Source: Curtobacterium sp. MMLR14_010 (GTDB taxonomy: Bacteria > Actinomycetota > Actinomycetes > Actinomycetales > Microbacteriaceae). From it: 64,000 nt of DNA. Shown piece after piece: positions 60,027 to 64,000 of this stretch. The position numbers and the translations under genes are program-made. The notes beneath the pieces were generated by a model, which saw only the letters and a list, made by a program, of their open reading frames with translations, made no database searches and was not told where the DNA came from. The number at the start of each line of letters is the position of its first letter. Position 1 is the first letter of the stretch. The stretch lies in assembly GCF_001865015.1 (NCBI RefSeq), contig NZ_MJGV01000079.1, positions 255,578-319,577 on the forward strand, given 5' to 3'.

Positions 60027-60848
60027 ATGCCAGCTCTCACCGACACCTTCGCCCTGTCCAACGGACTCCACATCCCCCAGATCGGCTTCGGCACCTGGCA
60101 GATCCCCTCGGGGTCAGAGGCCTACGACGCCACCCGCGCCGCACTCGACGCCGGGTACCGCCACATCGACACCGCGCTCGCCTACGGCAACGAGGCCAGC
60201 GTCGGCGAGGCCGTCCGCGACAGCGGCGTCCCGCGCGACGAGGTCTTCATCACCACGAAGCTGCCGGCGGAGATCAAGACCGCGTCCGGCGCGCGCGAGG
60301 CCTTCGCGGAGTCGGCGGGCAACCTCGACCTCGGCGTCGTCGACCTGTACCTGATCCACGCGCCGTGGCCCTGGAGCGACATGGGCAGCGACCACCGCGC
60401 GGGCAACGTCGAGGTGTGGAAGGTCTTCGAGGAGCTCTACGACGCCGGCAAGACGAAGTCCATCGGCGTCTCGAACTTCGCCGTCCCGGACCTCGAGCAC
60501 CTGCTCGGCCAGACGGACGTCGTGCCGCACGCCAACCAGATCCGCTGGTTCATCGGCAACACCCAGGACGACACCACGGCGTTCTGCGCGGAGCAGGACG
60601 TCCTCGTCGAGGGCTACTCGCCGCTCGCCACCGGTGGCCTGCTGTCGAACACGGCCATCGCCGACATCGCCGCGAAGTACGACAAGACCGTCGCCCAGGT
60701 CGCGATCCGCTACCTGCTCGAGAAGGACGTGCTCCCGCTGCCGAAGTCGACCACGCCGTCGCGCATCGCCGAGAACGCCGACGTCGACTTCGTCCTGGCG
60801 CCCGAGGACGTCGCGGCACTCGACGCCCTGCAGGACACGACCGACTGA
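60027..60848 (+). CDS. Aldo/keto reductase (2,5-diketo-gluconate reductase-like)
   Basis: 273 residues of the AKR5 type: IPQIGFGTWQIP, GYRHIDTALAYGNE, VFITTKLP and VDLYLIHAPWP give the full Asp-Tyr-Lys-His tetrad; IGVSNFAVPDLEHLL follows. It starts 21 bp after the sugar dehydrogenase and ends 2 bp before the lactonase ATG, so the three form one transcript. A role on keto-gluconates or sugar aldehydes is likely from context. Confidence 0.9.
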   Translation: MPALTDTFALSNGLHIPQIGFGTWQIPSGSEAYDATRAALDAGYRHIDTALAYGNEASVGEAVRDSGVPRDEVFITTKLPAEIKTASGAREAFAESAGNLDLGVVDLYLIHAPWPWSDMGSDHRAGNVEVWKVFEELYDAGKTKSIGVSNFAVPDLEHLLGQTDVVPHANQIRWFIGNTQDDTTAFCAEQDVLVEGYSPLATGGLLSNTAIADIAAKYDKTVAQVAIRYLLEKDVLPLPKSTTPSRIAENADVDFVLAPEDVAALDALQDTTD

Positions 60849-60850
60849 CC

Positions 60851-61723
60851 ATGGCGTCGATCACCGACCTCGTCCCCGACCCGACCGCGCTCGAGCGCAT
60901 CGCGACCGGCAGCACCTGGGCGGAGGGGCCGTGCTGGATCCCGGGGACCAGGACGCTCCGCTGGTCCGACATCCCGGGTGACCGCATCCTGCAGTGGCAC
61001 GCCGACACCGGTGCGGTCGATGCGTACGCCGAGGGCGTCGAGTTCACGAACGGCCGCACGCTCGACCTCGACGGCAGCGTCGTGCAGTGCTCGCACGGCA
61101 ACCGCCGGGTCGAGCGCGACCGGGACGGGGTCGTCACGACGATCGTCGACGGGTGGGACGGCCTCCGGCTGAACTCCCCGAACGACGTCGTCGTCACCAC
61201 CGACGGCACGGTCTGGTTCACCGACCCCGCCTACGGCATCACGCAGCCGCGGGAGGGCCACCTCGGGGAGCGCGAGTACGGCGACCACTGGGTGTTCCGC
61301 TGCGCGCCCGACGGATCGGACCTGCGCCCGGTGGTGCTCGACGCCGACGAACCCAACGGCCTGGCGTTCGACCCGTCGGAGCGCGTGCTGTACCTCGCGA
61401 GCTCGGACGGGAAGCGCCCGGTCATCCGCGCCTACGACGTCGACGGCGCCCGGGTGAAGAACGGCCGGGTGTTCGCGACGCTCGAGCCCGGGGAAGGCGT
61501 GCCCGACGGCATCCGCGTGGACGTCGACGGCAACGTGTGGTCCTCCTCCGGCCGGGGTGTGGTCGTGTTCGCCCCGGACGGCTCCCGCGTCGGCGACGTC
61601 CCGGTGCCGGAAACGGTCTCGAACCTCTGCTTCGGCGGCGACGACGGCACGACCCTCTTCCTGACCGCGACGACCTCGGTGTACCGCATCGCCACGACAG
61701 CGCGGGACGCCGCCGCGCGCTGA
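60851..61723 (+). CDS. SMP-30/gluconolactonase family protein
   Basis: 290 residues, a six-bladed propeller with metal-site residues in WAEGPCW (Glu), LNSPNDVVVTTDGTVWFTDPAYG (Asn and Asp) and EPNGLAFDPSERVLYLASS (Asn) and GVPDGIRVDVDGNVW (Asp). It opens aldonolactones to acids, the natural next step after the sugar dehydrogenase. No signal peptide is seen, so it is cytosolic unless the start is wrong; the ATG at 60851 is the only reasonable one. Confidence 0.9.
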   Translation: MASITDLVPDPTALERIATGSTWAEGPCWIPGTRTLRWSDIPGDRILQWHADTGAVDAYAEGVEFTNGRTLDLDGSVVQCSHGNRRVERDRDGVVTTIVDGWDGLRLNSPNDVVVTTDGTVWFTDPAYGITQPREGHLGEREYGDHWVFRCAPDGSDLRPVVLDADEPNGLAFDPSERVLYLASSDGKRPVIRAYDVDGARVKNGRVFATLEPGEGVPDGIRVDVDGNVWSSSGRGVVVFAPDGSRVGDVPVPETVSNLCFGGDDGTTLFLTATTSVYRIATTARDAAAR

Positions 61724-61740
61724 CGTATCCTGACTCGGCC

Positions 61741-62892
61741 ATGCAGTGCGACTACTTCGACCGCGGGGTGTGCCACTCGTGCACGCTCATGGGGCAGCCG
61801 TACGCCGACCAGGTCCTCGACAAGGAACTCCGCACACGCGAGCTCCTGCACGACGCGGTCGAGGAGGCGGGCGGACCCGGTGCCGTCGCGTGGTCGCCCG
61901 CGATCACGAGCCCCGAGTCCGCCTACCGCAACCGGGCGAAGATGGTCGTGGGCGGATCGGCCGAGCACCCCACGATCGGCATCCTCGACCACCGGCAGCG
62001 CGGGGTCGACATCCGGCACTGCGGCATCTGCACGCCGGGGATCCAGCGGGCGCTCCCCGTGCTCGCCGACTTCGTCACGTCCGCCGGGCTCATCCCGTAC
62101 GACGTGGTGGCCCGCCGCGGCGAGCTGAAGTACGTGCTCGTGACGGAGTCCCCCGACGGCGAGCTCATGGTGCGCTTCGTGCTCCGCTCCGAGGGTCAGC
62201 TCGCCCGCCTGCGCTCTCGGCTCGGCGACCTGCTCCTGGCGCTGCCGACCGCCGTCGTCGTGACCGCGAACCTGCTGCCCGAGCACAAGGCCGTCACCGA
62301 GGGCGAGCGCGAGGTCGTCCTCACCGAGCAGGAGACCCTGCCGATGCGCCTCGGCGCCGTGACCATGCACCTGCGCCCGCAGAGCTTCTTCCAGACGAAC
62401 ACGACCGTCGCCGCCGCCCTGTACGCCCAGGCGTCGGCGTGGATCGACGAGGTGGACCCGACCTCGATGTGGGACCTCTACTGCGGCGTCGGCGGGTTCG
62501 CCCTGCATGCCGCACGCCTCGGTCGTGCCGTCACGGGGATCGAGACGAGCGCCGAGGCCATCCGCTCCGCCAAGCAGTCCGCGCGCGAGGCCGGCCTCGT
62601 CGACCTCCGGTTCGCGGCCGACGACGCGACCGAGCACGCCCTGCGGTCCCGTCCCGAGCAGACCCCGGAGCTCGTGGTCGTCAACCCGCCGCGGCGGGGC
62701 ATCGGCCCGGCGCTCGCCGACTGGCTCGAGGCCTCCGACGTCCAGCACGTCGTCTACTCCAGCTGCAACCCGGTGACCCTGGCGAAGGACCTGGCGCGGA
62801 TGCCGTCGCTGCGGCTGCGCCGCGCGCGCGTCCTCGACATGTTCCCGCAGACCGGCCACCTCGAGGCCGTGACCCTCCTGACGCGCGTCTGA
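61741..62892 (+). CDS. rlmC: 23S rRNA (uracil-747-C5)-methyltransferase RlmC
   Basis: 383 residues. The iron-sulfur cluster Cys are Cys3, Cys11 and Cys14 (QCDYFDRGVCHSC) and one in HCGIC. The SAM-binding fold has LYCGVGGFALHAA, the catalytic Cys lies in YSSCNPVTLAKDL. It differs from RlmD by lacking an N-terminal TRAM domain. It is 17 bp past the lactonase gene and could be read from the same transcript, though it has a housekeeping role in ribosome modification. Confidence 0.92.
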   Translation: MQCDYFDRGVCHSCTLMGQPYADQVLDKELRTRELLHDAVEEAGGPGAVAWSPAITSPESAYRNRAKMVVGGSAEHPTIGILDHRQRGVDIRHCGICTPGIQRALPVLADFVTSAGLIPYDVVARRGELKYVLVTESPDGELMVRFVLRSEGQLARLRSRLGDLLLALPTAVVVTANLLPEHKAVTEGEREVVLTEQETLPMRLGAVTMHLRPQSFFQTNTTVAAALYAQASAWIDEVDPTSMWDLYCGVGGFALHAARLGRAVTGIETSAEAIRSAKQSAREAGLVDLRFAADDATEHALRSRPEQTPELVVVNPPRRGIGPALADWLEASDVQHVVYSSCNPVTLAKDLARMPSLRLRRARVLDMFPQTGHLEAVTLLTRV

Positions 62893-62932
62893 CCGGCTGC
62901 TGACCGCGCCCTGGTCGCGACCCCAGTGCGGC

Positions 62933-62968
62933 CTGGAGGCTCGTGGCGGCGCCGTCCCGCGCCTCCAG
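62933..62968. terminator. Family I palindrome 3' of rlmC
   Basis: CTGGAGGC and GCCTCCAG pair perfectly around a 20-nt loop, 40 bp past the rlmC stop. It carries the T/A version of the arm, as the copy at 26896 does. Confidence 0.7.
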
Positions 62969-63013
62969 TGCGCCTGGGGGCCAGTGGACGGCATTGCCAG
63001 CGAATTCGCATGA

Positions 63014-63964
<951 letters not shown>

Positions 63965-64000
63965 TCTCGGTCGACCGACCACGACGAACGCCCCACGACT

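Overview
The window is a very GC-rich, densely packed stretch of chromosome from an actinobacterium. Strong third-position GC bias, frequent GTG starts, many 4-nt ATGA/GTGA stop-start overlaps, lipoproteins with LAGC-type lipoboxes, an Rpf (resuscitation-promoting factor) protein and ROK/MarR/GntR regulators all fit this. The gene set resembles Microbacteriaceae such as Curtobacterium; that placement is an inference from gene content, not from a database search. I see no rRNA, tRNA, CRISPR array, phage or complete insertion sequence.

Layout. 0.2-2.8 kb: NatAB-type ABC exporter and a lipoprotein. 2.8-4.8 kb: a GT81-like glycosyl-3-phosphoglycerate synthase and an MPGP-type HAD phosphatase, probably making a glycosylglycerate compatible solute. 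5.0-9.1 kb: exported PQQ-repeat beta-propeller, MATE exporter and its MarR regulator. 9.5-10.0 kb: a non-coding array of GAGACGCCGGTGTCTC palindromes with a 161-bp tandem duplication. 11.0-21.1 kb: a nutrient locus with CutC, an M81 peptidase and a ROK repressor facing a solute-binding protein, two permeases, a fused ATPase and a ROK kinase. 21.3-26.9 kb: Ser/Thr kinase-GAF, pyroglutamyl peptidase, AAA ATPase, a DUF1016/YhcG remnant and a secreted trypsin-like protease. 27-39 kb: mixed single-gene functions (SDRs, PoxB, PAP2 phosphatase, Bcr-type exporter with MarR, SanA-like protein, two aldo/keto reductases). 39.4-46.0 kb: a second peptide-type ABC operon ending in a DszC/SfnB-like flavin enzyme, which points to organosulfur scavenging. 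46-50 kb: Fic protein, MFS exporter and a stand-alone ATPase. 50.0-56.4 kb: a complete Mnh/Mrp Na+/H+ antiporter operon (A-B fused, C, D, E, F, G). 56.5-58.7 kb: two divergent SDRs and a GntR/FCD regulator. 58.9-61.7 kb: PQQ-type sugar dehydrogenase lipoprotein, aldo/keto reductase and gluconolactonase, a likely aldose oxidation set. 61.7-64 kb: RlmC and Rpf-LysM.

The most unusual signal lies between and inside the genes. At least two families of long palindromes recur through the window. Family I has GGAGGCTCG/CGAGCCTCC arms; family II has CGAGTCTCGCCTCCGCGGAC arms. Most copies sit at gene ends, as terminators would. One copy of each family, however, lies in frame inside a coding sequence: family I in mnhD and family II in the second ATPase domain of the 43-kb ABC transporter. 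Two near-identical 102-bp family I copies differ by paired, compensating substitutions in the stem. This looks like a mobile or homogenised palindromic element tolerated as a protein insertion.
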